Source: JBDHTS01 sp044220535 (GTDB taxonomy: Bacteria > Pseudomonadota > Alphaproteobacteria > Micavibrionales > Micavibrionaceae). From it: a stretch of DNA of 26,032 nucleotides. Within the stretch, counting starts at the first letter, position 1; the number at the start of each line of letters is the position of its first letter. Below, piece after piece: positions 13,206-21,063 of the stretch. The DNA is taken from contig JBGAQU010000030.1 in NCBI GenBank assembly GCA_044220535.1, positions 1 to 26,032 of the forward strand. Direction: 5' to 3'. A model generated the notes under the pieces. It saw only the letters and a program-made list of their open reading frames with translations, did not search any database and had not been told where the DNA came from. The translations under genes and the position numbers were made by a program.

Positions 13206-14948
13206 ATGCCGCCGTGTTGTGGTCAGAAGCCGGTCGCTTGGCCCGGCGAACGAGAATTTTCTTATCGTGCGCGGTACAGTCTTTATGATATCGCTGCGGC
13301 GAAAGTCGATCCGGAACTTGTGCGGGCTCTTTCCAAAGATCCTGAAATCCGCGCCATTGCGGATGCCGTTTTTCCATTGTCCTGTGAGGCGGGTGTTTAT
13401 GAAGAATGCGACATTGCGCGTAATCTTTTAAAAGAAACGGACCTGACCTTTGATCTGGTTTACGACCGCTATTACGGGCGTGTTTATGAAGCACTGATGC
13501 GGGATGAACTGTCATGGTTTGAACAGAACGGCGTTAATCTCAAAGGCGCGCACATCGCCTATATTGGCGGCGGTGCGATGCCGGTTCCGGCGTTCCTGAT
13601 GGCGCGCATTTTAGGCGCGCGCATCACTATTTTTGATCCTGACCAGACATCCTGTGACCTGGCTTTGGCGCTTGCGGAGAGAATTGGCCTGAAAGACCAA
13701 ATCCTAGCGAAAACCATTGGCGGAGAAGACGCGGTTTACGAACGAATCGATGTGGCATGGATTGCAAACTGGATCACAGACAAATTGCCGATCTTTCGCC
13801 GCATCCATGAATTTTCCAACGTACGGCATGTTGTTGCGCGCTCGGCGGCTGCGGAGACTTTAAGTTTTATTATCAATGATGAGCTGGATTGCGACCGCTG
13901 CGGGCAGGATTTCGAGTTGCTGCATACAACGCCGAAGCATGATGATATTTCGTTGATTTCCCTAATTTTCAAAAACCCGCCTTGCGTGCCTGAGGCAGAT
14001 GAAATTGCGGCACGGCCCGTGGTCGATTCGATGACCGACCTGATCGGCAATACGCCTATGCTGCGTATGGACCCAAAGAAGACGGGCCTTAAAAATATCC
14101 AGCTTTACGCCAAGCTTGAACATATGAATCCGTTCGGGTCGGTGAAAGACCGAACGGCATTTGGGATGATTGGCGGTCATATTGAACGGATCGCCGCAGA
14201 GGGGCGTGAGGTGCTGGAAATGTCGAGCGGCAATGCAGCGCGGGCATTGCAAGCCATTGCTTCCATGCACGGGTCACGGCTGGAAACGGTCAGCGGACGC
14301 ATTCGCGTTGAAGAAATGCGCAAGGTTTTGAGACTGCAGGGTGCGAAGGTCACGCCGATGGGCGATGACATCGATCCTGCGGATGCATATGCCGCATTGT
14401 ATGCCATCGACGCCAAGGCGGATGCAGAAACCGCGCGATATTTCTATACGGACCAATATCGCAACCCGGCCAATGACGGGGCGCATTATCTGGCAACGGG
14501 GCGTGAAATTATTCGCGATGTCGGTGCGGTCGATTACCTGATCGGCGCGGTTGGCACGGCAGGATCCACCGTGGGCATTTCGCGCAGTTTAAGGGAAGCC
14601 AATGCGGATCTGAAAATCATCGGTGTTGTGTCGGAAGAAAGCGATTTCGTGCCGGGTATAAGGCATAAAGGCGAAATTTTCGATGTCGGCGCTTTTCGTG
14701 AAGAATATTACGAACAAATTATTGGTATTCATGCACTGGATGCGATCGAAGGGATTGTTCGCCTGATGCGCGATTTTGGCGTAATGGCAGGACCATCGAG
14801 CGGTGCGGCCTATATGGCAGCCCTTAGCCATTTAAAAACCCTGGATGACCAGGTTACATCTCCACAAAAGGCGGTTTTTATCGTCTGTGACCGTGTTGAA
14901 CTCTATTTAAGTTATATTGAAGAGCGCAGACCCGATTTATTTTCTTAA
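13206..14948 (+). CDS. Fusion of nicotianamine-synthase-like and cysteine-synthase-like domains
   Basis: A 580-residue two-domain enzyme. Residues about 25-258 resemble nicotianamine synthase and CntL, which move the aminobutyryl group of SAM onto an amine. Visible are HIAYIGGGAMPVPAFLMA (the family's GSGPLPLTS loop), FDPDQTSCDLALALA, VVARSAAAETLSFI (equivalent to RSAHGARAFLY) and FELLHTTPKHDDISLISLIF (the closing strand). Residues about 275-575 are a fold-type II PLP enzyme of the CysK/CBS/SbnA group. It has DLIGNTPMLRM, the cofactor lysine K314 in NPFGSVKDR, SSGN at 340-343, phosphate loop GTAGSTVG (450-457) and GPSSGAA (529-535). SbnA makes a metallophore precursor from O-phosphoserine and glutamate. 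The first 15-20 residues are uncertain: no clear ribosome site precedes ATG 13206 and the peptide MPPCCGQKPVAW looks odd. Confidence 0.85.
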   Translation: MPPCCGQKPVAWPGEREFSYRARYSLYDIAAAKVDPELVRALSKDPEIRAIADAVFPLSCEAGVYEECDIARNLLKETDLTFDLVYDRYYGRVYEALMRDELSWFEQNGVNLKGAHIAYIGGGAMPVPAFLMARILGARITIFDPDQTSCDLALALAERIGLKDQILAKTIGGEDAVYERIDVAWIANWITDKLPIFRRIHEFSNVRHVVARSAAAETLSFIINDELDCDRCGQDFELLHTTPKHDDISLISLIFKNPPCVPEADEIAARPVVDSMTDLIGNTPMLRMDPKKTGLKNIQLYAKLEHMNPFGSVKDRTAFGMIGGHIERIAAEGREVLEMSSGNAARALQAIASMHGSRLETVSGRIRVEEMRKVLRLQGAKVTPMGDDIDPADAYAALYAIDAKADAETARYFYTDQYRNPANDGAHYLATGREIIRDVGAVDYLIGAVGTAGSTVGISRSLREANADLKIIGVVSEESDFVPGIRHKGEIFDVGAFREEYYEQIIGIHALDAIEGIVRLMRDFGVMAGPSSGAAYMAALSHLKTLDDQVTSPQKAVFIVCDRVELYLSYIEERRPDLFS

Positions 14949-15029
14949 ATATGGCGGAAACTTGGCGGTAGGCTAAAGCGTTTATCCGCTGTATAGTGCC
15001 GCACACAATAACCATAAAGATGAGTAACC

Positions 15030-15980
15030 ATGCAAGTCTGGATTCTCTACGGTCAGGATATCGAATCCAATGCCGACCTGGCGCATGAATGCCGCCGGTT
15101 TGTGGCGGAGGCGGCGCGGATGGGGGTGGATCTGCGGATCCTGAAGCCGGTGCAGTTCGATCTGCTGGTGCAGGAAGACGTGCGGGATTCGGTTTTGATA
15201 GACGGTGTGCCGCAGCCCTTGCCTGATTTCTTTTTTCCTTATCTGGACCATAGCGATCGCAGTTACTTTTCGCTGGCCATTGCGCGGCAGATGGAGCGGA
15301 TGGGCGTCAAGATTTTCAATACGTCGTCCACGATCGAAACGGTGGCGGACAAGCTGCATACGCATCAGGTGCTGGTGGAAAATGCGCTGCCGACGCCGGC
15401 GACGATGCTGGCCAAGTTTCCGGTGAATATAGAGTTGGTGGAGCAGAAGCTGGGGTTTCCGGTGGTGGTCAAGACGCTGCTGGGGTCGAATGGGTCGGGC
15501 GTGTTCCTGATCGAGGACGCGGCGCGGTTTCATGATCTGATGGAACTGGTCGGGGAGACAGATCCCGGTATCCAGTTGATCTTCCAGAAATTCGTGGCGG
15601 TGTCCAAAGGGCGCGACCTGCGGCTGTTCGTGGTCGATGGCAAGGTCATTGCCTGTATGGAGCGCCGCGCGCGGGCGGGCGGATTTAAGGCCAATTTCAG
15701 CACGGGCGGCACGGTGCAGGAGTTTATACCGGATCAGGAGGCGATCGATTTGGCGATCAAGACCGCACGGGTGCTGAATATCCAGGTGGCGGGGATCGAT
15801 CTGTTATTTACCGAGGACGGCTATACGATCTGCGAGGCGAATACTTTCCCCGGCTTCAAGGGGCTGGAGCAGGCCTGCAAGGTGAATGTGCCGGAAGCGA
15901 TTTTTAACGCCATGCAGGCGCAGCTGGATATGGACGCGAAGCTGCGGGAATTGTCCAATAGGAAAGAGGCGGCGGAGTAG
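15030..15980 (+). CDS. RimK-like ATP-grasp ligase
   Basis: A 316-residue ATP-grasp protein that would join an amine to a carboxylate with ATP. The N-terminal domain covers about 1-105. The ATP-grasp core begins at TVADKLHTHQVLVENALPTP. LGFPVVVKTLLGSNGSGVFLI (nucleotide lysine plus glycine-rich loop), RDLRLFVVDGKVIACMERRA and the metal-binding end YTICEANTFPGFKGLEQ follow. These match RimK/glutathione-synthase-type ligases, in which amino acids are added to proteins or small peptides. The ATG at 15030 is weakly served by GATGAG. Codon use is G-rich like the housekeeping genes and unlike the 9-12 kb genes, so it may not belong to the adjoining cluster. It is not clearly GshB, whose N-terminal motifs are absent. 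Confidence 0.85.
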   Translation: MQVWILYGQDIESNADLAHECRRFVAEAARMGVDLRILKPVQFDLLVQEDVRDSVLIDGVPQPLPDFFFPYLDHSDRSYFSLAIARQMERMGVKIFNTSSTIETVADKLHTHQVLVENALPTPATMLAKFPVNIELVEQKLGFPVVVKTLLGSNGSGVFLIEDAARFHDLMELVGETDPGIQLIFQKFVAVSKGRDLRLFVVDGKVIACMERRARAGGFKANFSTGGTVQEFIPDQEAIDLAIKTARVLNIQVAGIDLLFTEDGYTICEANTFPGFKGLEQACKVNVPEAIFNAMQAQLDMDAKLRELSNRKEAAE

Positions 15981-15984
15981 AAAA

Positions 15985-16225
15985 GGTTACCGCAGAAGGC
16001 ACGAAGCGCACAAAGGCCTTATAATACTTTTTATAATAAAATCGGTAATTATTTTACATTGTCATCCTCCGGCTTGACCGGAGGATCTATGGGATGTTGG
16101 GACCAGTGTATGGATCCTCCGGTCAAGCCGGAGGATGACAGAAATAAAGGGTTATTTCGATGATGACATGCCTAGCTGTAAAATCTGTGGTGCATTGTCT
16201 TTACGTCTCTGTGATGAAATGTAAA
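15985..16225. repeat. Nested intergenic repeats: CACAGAG-like outer units around copy B
   Basis: This 240 bp gap between two convergent genes holds no gene. Its centre (16061-16139) is a paired CATCCTCCGG palindrome. Outside it, 15985-16017 has GTTACCGCAGAAGGCACGAA-type sequence, and 16186-16219, read on the minus strand, has CACAGAGACGTAAAGACAA and a following CACCACAGATT. These resemble ACCACAGAGACACAGAG repeats found in many bacteria. The two outer units face each other, so one inverted repeat seems nested inside another. Confidence 0.6.
16061..16139. repeat. Paired palindromic element (CATCCTCCGG family), copy B
   Basis: The left unit at 16061-16090 and right unit at 16110-16139 are each a hairpin of CCTCCGG-CTTGA-CCGGAGG type and are near-perfect inverses of one another. 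The pair shares the internal CCAGTGTATGGATCC with copy C at 22146, so the two copies descend from the same composite element. Confidence 0.88.
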
Positions 16226-16231
16226 AGCTGA

Positions 16232-17473
16232 TCAATACGCCTGCCTCTGAAACGTCTGCGGCGCCGGAGAAATCATGACAGGCGCGCCGCCGCGCATTTC
16301 CATGACGGCCATGCCGCGATCGACCAGGCCGTCATTCTGGAAGCGGAAGATGCCGTCGATGCCGCTGAAGCCGTTCGGGTTGGTGATGGAGGCGCGGTCG
16401 AAGGACGGGCGGCCGTTGTTCATGGCGCTTTTGCGGGCCAGAACAGCGGCAAGGGCCGTGGCGTCATAGGATAGCGTGGCCAGGCGCGGGGCGGATTTGC
16501 CATAGGTTGACCAGTATTTCTGTTCGAAATTGCGGCGCAAATCGGGCTGCGGCGCGGCATACCAGGCGCCGGCCAGGTTGGCGTCGCGGGCGAGCGGCGC
16601 TTCATCCCATAATCCGGTGCCAAGACGTTTGACTTTATCCGGTCCCAATCCAGACGCCGTCAGGGCGGCAGCGATCTGCGACGCCTGTGTGCCGCCCGCC
16701 GCGATCAGGACGGCGTCGACATTTCCTTGGCCGTTCGTGACGAAAGGCTGCATGGCGGCGGTCATATCCGTCTGGTTGGGCGCGACCCGGCTGATGACAG
16801 GTTGCAGGCGGTAGCGGGAGGCGAGGGCGGTATAGAAATTCACGACGGCATTGCCGTATTCGCTTTGCGGCGCGACGATGCCGATGCGGCGATAGCCTTT
16901 GGCGACGGCGTAATCGACGATGCGCTGGACCTGTGAGAAGGGCAGGAAGCCCATGATAAAAGTGCTGCCGCCTGCCTGCGCCCAATCCGTCGAGATAGCA
17001 ATCATGTTGACGCCATTGGCCGAGGCAACCCCGCGGACCGCGCGGACTTCGGAGGAAAACAGCGGGCCGACCAGAAGCTGCGCGCCGTCGTTGATGGCGG
17101 ATTGCGTGGCGGTGATAGCGCCTTCCGGCGTGGCCTTCGTATCGCGCGGCATGAGTTCGAAGCTGTTATAGCCCATATCGAACAATGCCAATTGCGCGGC
17201 CTGGAGCATGGACTGGCCCAGTTCGGCGTTTTTACCGCTGAGCGGCAGGAGCAGGGCGATTTTGACCGGGGCAGGCTGGGCCATCTGGGCGGGTTGTTGC
17301 GCGAGGGCTGGCTGGGCCGGGGGCGCAGGGGTTGCGGGTTGCGGCGCGATCTGGTTCGGGCCGTTGACCGCCTGTTGCGTGCCGACATTGTCCCAAGGGT
17401 TCGATCCGAGGCTGCCATCGGCGCAGCCGGACAGGACAAACATTAAAATAATGAGGCAGGCAATGCGTTTCAT
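16232..17473 (-). CDS. LpoA/LppC-like penicillin-binding-protein activator lipoprotein
   Basis: A 413-residue outer-membrane lipoprotein with signal MKRIACLIILMFVLSGC and lipidated C17 (lipobox LSGC). A proline/glutamine-rich linker follows to about residue 70. A periplasmic binding-protein type I domain then starts at KIALLLPLSGKNAELGQSM. The domain carries LLVGPLFSSEVRAVRGVA, VAPQSEYGNAVVNFY and LSYDATALAAVLARKSA. In gammaproteobacteria LpoA activates the synthase PBP1a; alphaproteobacterial homologues (LppC family) lack its N-terminal TPR domain, as here. The gene is divergent from rsmI, the same arrangement as yraM and yraL in Escherichia coli, with yraN next. Binding residues for a small ligand were not assessed. 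It is convergent with the ATP-grasp gene across a repeat-filled gap. Confidence 0.88.
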   Translation of the reverse strand: MKRIACLIILMFVLSGCADGSLGSNPWDNVGTQQAVNGPNQIAPQPATPAPPAQPALAQQPAQMAQPAPVKIALLLPLSGKNAELGQSMLQAAQLALFDMGYNSFELMPRDTKATPEGAITATQSAINDGAQLLVGPLFSSEVRAVRGVASANGVNMIAISTDWAQAGGSTFIMGFLPFSQVQRIVDYAVAKGYRRIGIVAPQSEYGNAVVNFYTALASRYRLQPVISRVAPNQTDMTAAMQPFVTNGQGNVDAVLIAAGGTQASQIAAALTASGLGPDKVKRLGTGLWDEAPLARDANLAGAWYAAPQPDLRRNFEQKYWSTYGKSAPRLATLSYDATALAAVLARKSAMNNGRPSFDRASITNPNGFSGIDGIFRFQNDGLVDRGMAVMEMRGGAPVMISPAPQTFQRQAY

Positions 17474-17520
17474 GTGCTAACAACAATCGTTAAGGCGTGA
17501 TCCGGATATGGTTCAAGAGT

Positions 17521-18384
17521 ATGGATAACAATCACCCGACCGTCAATCTTCAGCCCGGCCTTTACCTGGTGGCGACGCCGATCGGCAATCTGCGCGATAT
17601 CACATTGCGGGCGCTGGATACATTAAAGGGTGTGGATCTGGTGGCCTGTGAAGACACGCGGGTGACGGCGAAGCTGATGAACGCGTATTCCATCAAGAAA
17701 AAGCTGATCATTTATAACGACCATGCGACGGACCGGCAGCGCGATGCGATTCTGGATGCGCTTGCGGCAGGGCAAAGTGTGGCGCTGGTCAGCGATGCGG
17801 GCATGCCGATGATTTCGGATCCGGGATACAGGCTGGTGAAGGATGCGACGGAGCGTGGGTTTTATGTGACATCCATCCCGGGTGCCAGCGCGCCGCTGAT
17901 GGCGCTGCAACTGTCCGGCCTGCCGAGCGATGCGTTCAGTTTTATCGGGTTTCTGCCGGCGAAAAATGAAGCGCGCAAGGCGCGGCTGCGCGATTGGGCG
18001 CATGCACCGGGCACGCTGGTGGTTTTTGAGACGGGGCCACGGCTGATTTCGTCGCTAGAAGCGATTGCGGAATGTCTGGGGAATAGAGAGATTTGCGTCG
18101 CGCGCGAACTGACCAAACTATATGAGGAAGCACGGCGCGGTACTGTGAATGAACTGGTGCAGTATTATCAGGAAAACGGGCCGCCCAAGGGTGAGATCGT
18201 CATCGTGATTGCTGCGGGGAAAGGCGATGATGCTGCGCTGGATGTTGATGATTTGCTGCAGCAATCGCTGGCCTTGATGTCGGTGCGGGATGCGGCGGCG
18301 CATGTCGCCGAAATCACGGGTCAACCGAAAAAGGACATCTATGCGCGCGCGCTGCAACTGGCATCCCAGAATGACGAAGAATGA
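17521..18384 (+). CDS. rsmI: 16S rRNA (cytidine1402-2'-O)-methyltransferase
   Basis: RsmI adds a 2'-O-methyl group to cytidine 1402 in the ribosome decoding centre. The 287-residue protein has the tetrapyrrole-methylase-like fold. LYLVATPIGNLRDITLRAL lies at the N-terminus, followed by ACEDTRVTAKL, VALVSDAGMPMISDPGYRLV and SIPGASAPLMALQLSGLP. FETGPRLISSLEAI and REICVARELTKLYEE come later; all are family signatures. Start ATG 17521 gives the usual length; an in-frame GTG at 17497 would add eight residues and is unlikely. It is divergent from the LpoA-like gene, and its end overlaps yraN by 14 bases, so both are translated from one message. Those overlaps continue to the following genes. Confidence 0.96.
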   Translation: MDNNHPTVNLQPGLYLVATPIGNLRDITLRALDTLKGVDLVACEDTRVTAKLMNAYSIKKKLIIYNDHATDRQRDAILDALAAGQSVALVSDAGMPMISDPGYRLVKDATERGFYVTSIPGASAPLMALQLSGLPSDAFSFIGFLPAKNEARKARLRDWAHAPGTLVVFETGPRLISSLEAIAECLGNREICVARELTKLYEEARRGTVNELVQYYQENGPPKGEIVIVIAAGKGDDAALDVDDLLQQSLALMSVRDAAAHVAEITGQPKKDIYARALQLASQNDEE

Positions 18385-18736
18385 CCGCATTAGGCGTTAT
18401 CATGACGGCCTGTGGGCGGAGACGCTCAGTGCGTGGTTTCTGCGTTGTAAGGGGTACCGGATTTTGCGGCAGCGTTATAAAACGCCATTGGGGGAAATCG
18501 ATATCATTGCGCAGCGTGGTAAAGTGGTTGCGTTTATCGAGGTCAAGCGCCGCGCCTTGTATGAAGATGCCGTGATATCGGTGACGCCACGGACACAAAG
18601 GCGGATTGTGCAGGCGGCGCAGATGTTCATGGCGCAGCATGGCGGGCTGCAGCATTGCGATCTGCGGTTCGATGTGATTGCGGTCTGGCCTTTTCGGTTG
18701 CGGCATCTGGACAATGCATGGCGGCCCCCTGCATAA
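18371..18736 (+). CDS. yraN: UPF0102 family protein YraN
   Basis: A 121-residue protein of the YraN family, with a predicted nuclease-like (Holliday-resolvase-type) fold. Motifs are AETLSAWFLRCKGYRILRQRY, then TPLGEIDIIAQRGKVVAFIEVKRR, which holds the Asp, Glu and Lys of the putative active site (D in GEID, E and K in EVK). The end RFDVIAVWP is also typical. Biological role is not settled. The chosen start ATG 18371 lies inside the end of rsmI; upstream in-frame starts to 18290 would add residues not found in relatives. Its stop is seven bases before the BON lipoprotein start, so the operon is tight. Confidence 0.92.
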   Translation: MTKNDRIRRYHDGLWAETLSAWFLRCKGYRILRQRYKTPLGEIDIIAQRGKVVAFIEVKRRALYEDAVISVTPRTQRRIVQAAQMFMAQHGGLQHCDLRFDVIAVWPFRLRHLDNAWRPPA

Positions 18737-18743
18737 TACAGGC

Positions 18744-19466
18744 ATGCGCCTGTTCCTCCTTATTCTTTCGTCCCTGATTTTACTGACTGGCTGCTCCACG
18801 GTGGGGGTCGCCACCGGCACGGGCGCCAGCGTGGGTGTTGCGGCGGAGCAGGAGGGCGGGATCGGTGCAGCCGTCAGCGATATCGAGATTCGCGCACTGA
18901 TCAACGATTTGTGGTTCCGGTACAGCGTATCGGCGTTTTCCAAGCTGCGCCTGACCGTGCGGGCGGGCCGCGTGCTGATCACCGGCGTCGTGCAAAACCC
19001 GGATGACCGGGTGGAGGCCGTGCGCCTGGCGTGGCAGGTGAAGGGCGTGAAGGAAATCATCAACGAGATCAAGGTCGCCAACAGCGATGGGTTCTCAGGA
19101 TTTGTCCGGGATGAATGGATCACGACGCGGCTGCGTGCATCCATCACGTTCGACCGGGAGATTCGATCGATTAATTATTCCATCGATACGGTGCAGGGCA
19201 TTGTCTATCTGATGGGCAATGCGCGCAGCCAGGCGGAGCTGGACCGGGTGGTGGAGATTGCCCGCACCATTTCCAATGTGCGGCAGGTTGTCAGTTATGT
19301 GAAGGTGCCTTCGGGCATTGCATCCGTTCCGGCGCCTGTGATGGCGGCGCCGCATCATGCCATGCCACAAGGTAAAGCCGTGCCCATTCAGCCGACCATG
19401 CCCGTTTACCATGCCGCGCCTTCGCGGTCTTCATCATCCATCACGCGTGAGGTGCTGCCCCCATGA
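18744..19466 (+). CDS. dolP: BON-domain outer-membrane lipoprotein, DolP-like
   Basis: A 240-residue lipoprotein with signal MRLFLLILSSLILLTGC (lipidated C17). Two BON domains follow: about 45-115 (DIEIRALINDLWFRYS to VKEIINEIKV) and about 120-190 (DEWITTRLRASITFDREIRS to VVSYVKVPSG). The tail is proline- and alanine-rich. DolP (YraP) keeps the outer membrane intact and binds anionic phospholipid at division sites. Double BON architecture, lipoprotein signal and the neighbours LpoA-like, rsmI and yraN together match the Escherichia coli yraM-N-O-P locus apart from diaA. The symbol is given on this basis. Upstream starts at 18678 would fall inside yraN. Its stop overlaps the start of the next gene as ATGA. 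Confidence 0.88.
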   Translation: MRLFLLILSSLILLTGCSTVGVATGTGASVGVAAEQEGGIGAAVSDIEIRALINDLWFRYSVSAFSKLRLTVRAGRVLITGVVQNPDDRVEAVRLAWQVKGVKEIINEIKVANSDGFSGFVRDEWITTRLRASITFDREIRSINYSIDTVQGIVYLMGNARSQAELDRVVEIARTISNVRQVVSYVKVPSGIASVPAPVMAAPHHAMPQGKAVPIQPTMPVYHAAPSRSSSSITREVLPP

Positions 19467-20308
19467 TGGCGGTTGACAGCACAACCTATCTGACAGAGGC
19501 AGGAGCATTTGCGGATGAGGATGTGGATCTGGCGCTGACGGCGCTGCATCTGGCGGCGCTTAATCATCCGGGCATTTCAACCGGGCGGTATGTCAGCCAT
19601 CTGGAACAGACGGGAAAGGATGTCGCCGCACGGTTTCAGGTGTTGAGAGAGGCCGGGGCGGATGACGATGTGCGGACGCGGCTGGCGGCGTTGAAAAACG
19701 TGATCGTCGATTCGCAGGGCTTTACCGGCGCGCATGAAGACTATGACAATATGGAGAATGTCGACCTGATGCGCGTGATCGACCGGCGCTGCGGCATGCC
19801 GATATCGCTTGCGATTCTGTACATCGATGCGGCGCGGCGGCAGGGGTGGGATATCCAGGGGCTGAACATGCCCGGGCATTTCATCCTGCGGCTGGAAAAG
19901 GATGGCGACCGGCTGATCTTCGACCCGTTCAACAGCTGTAAAATCCTGCAGGCGCCGGATTTGCGCGAAATCGTCAAGGAACATGTGGGGCCGCTGGCGG
20001 AATTGTCCGCCAGCTATTACGAATCGTCCAGTAACCGGCAGATTCTGTTGAGGCTACAGAACAATATCAAGCTGCGGCAGATCAAAAGCGAAGATTACAT
20101 GGCGGCCTTGAAAACCGTGGACGCCATGCGCCTGATCGACCCGGAGGAATACAGGCTGTTGCTGGATTCCGGGGTTTTGCGGGCGCGCACGGGGCAGCCT
20201 TATGAGGCGATCGATGCGCTGGAGGCCTATCTGTCCCGCGCTTTATCGGCCCGCGACCGGCATGACGCGGCGCTTTTGCTTCAGCATATCCGTAATTCGC
20301 TGCAATAA
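19463..20308 (+). CDS. SirB1-like transglutaminase-fold protein with TPR end
   Basis: A 281-residue protein of the SirB1 family. The middle has the defining region DYDNMENVDLMRVIDRRCG then MPISLAILYIDAARRQGWD and GLNMPGHFILRL, which is a transglutaminase-like fold. The FDPFNSCKILQAPDLREIV stretch and an ESSSNRQILLRLQNNIK linker lead to a TPR-type helical tail (about 215-281). The classical catalytic cysteine is not obvious except C114 in RRCGMP. Function is not established in the family. The start is ATG 19463, overlapping the dolP-like stop. This makes a continuous translationally coupled run rsmI-yraN-dolP-sirB1-like. After the stop a 215 bp gap precedes pal. Confidence 0.85.
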   Translation: MMAVDSTTYLTEAGAFADEDVDLALTALHLAALNHPGISTGRYVSHLEQTGKDVAARFQVLREAGADDDVRTRLAALKNVIVDSQGFTGAHEDYDNMENVDLMRVIDRRCGMPISLAILYIDAARRQGWDIQGLNMPGHFILRLEKDGDRLIFDPFNSCKILQAPDLREIVKEHVGPLAELSASYYESSSNRQILLRLQNNIKLRQIKSEDYMAALKTVDAMRLIDPEEYRLLLDSGVLRARTGQPYEAIDALEAYLSRALSARDRHDAALLLQHIRNSLQ

Positions 20309-20316
20309 TTCTTTGA

Positions 20317-20334
20317 AACAGGCAGTTGCCTGTT
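20317..20334 (+). terminator. Possible short terminator after the SirB1-like gene
   Basis: A perfect AACAGGC-AGTT-GCCTGTT hairpin lies nine bases after the stop. It is followed only by CGTTTG, so the T-run is poor. It is the best end signal for the rsmI operon. The remaining 180 bp to pal holds nothing else I can identify besides an AT-rich promoter-like stretch near 20434 (GATAAT). Confidence 0.4.
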
Positions 20335-20523
20335 CGTTTGCGCGATCCATCTTGTTGTTCGCGGCACGGGTTGTAATTTTTTATAACTAGCTGTGGAAAT
20401 GCATTGAAAGCGTGCTTGCAATGCTGATCAAATGATAATACTCATGAGGCTGGAATTCAGTTGCCGCAGGCAATCTGTGCCGCCAAAGGTCACCGTTCAA
20501 TAATTTCTTAAGGAGAGAATACC

Positions 20524-21051
20524 ATGGGTTTCCGCACTTTCATCCTGCTTGCTGCCGTGGCGCTCACGGCGACGGCTTGCTCCAGCTCGAAAGAGGGCGA
20601 GGCTAGCAAGGTCCAGGTTCAGCAGAATGACGGCATGACGTCCACCGCGATGGACGGATCGGGCATGAACGGCGATATGAATGGCGGCGTGACGCCTGGA
20701 TCGCAGCAGGACCTGGCCGTCAATGTCGGCGACCGCGTCTTTTTCGCCTATGACAGCCATGACGTTTCCCCTGAAGGCCAGGCCACGCTGAACAAGCAGG
20801 CCCAGTGGCTGAACCAGTACCCGAACGTCAACGTGACCATCTCCGGCCATTGCGATGAGCGCGGCACGCGTGAATACAACCTGGCGCTCGGCGAACGCCG
20901 CGCGGCTTCCGCGAAAAACTACTTGATGTCACTGGGCATCCCGGCGTCCCGCATCAACACGATCAGCTATGGCAAAGAGCGCCCGGCCGTGACGGGGTCC
21001 AGCGCCGAAGCCTGGGCACAGAACCGTCGCGCTGTGACGGAAGTCCAGTAA
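20524..21051 (+). CDS. pal: Peptidoglycan-associated lipoprotein Pal
   Basis: Pal ties the outer membrane to peptidoglycan as part of the Tol-Pal system that constricts the outer membrane during division. The 175-residue protein has a lipoprotein signal ending TATAC with lipidated C19. A short Gly/Met-rich linker is followed by an OmpA-like domain (about 62-175): VFFAYDSHDVSPEGQATL, then ISGHCDERGTREYNLALGERRA with the Asp and Arg that hold diaminopimelate, and NRRAVTEV at the end. The start follows TAAGGAGAG. cpoB follows at 12 bp. The genes tolQ, tolR, tolA and tolB, normally directly upstream in alphaproteobacteria, are absent here, where the SirB1-like gene stands instead. Confidence 0.95.
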   Translation: MGFRTFILLAAVALTATACSSSKEGEASKVQVQQNDGMTSTAMDGSGMNGDMNGGVTPGSQQDLAVNVGDRVFFAYDSHDVSPEGQATLNKQAQWLNQYPNVNVTISGHCDERGTREYNLALGERRAASAKNYLMSLGIPASRINTISYGKERPAVTGSSAEAWAQNRRAVTEVQ

Positions 21052-21063
21052 TAAGGAATCGGC

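Noticed and set aside
14962..14997. TTGGCG and TATAGT as a promoter for the ATP-grasp gene
   Set aside because: The spacing of 24 bases is too long for a standard sigma-70 promoter.
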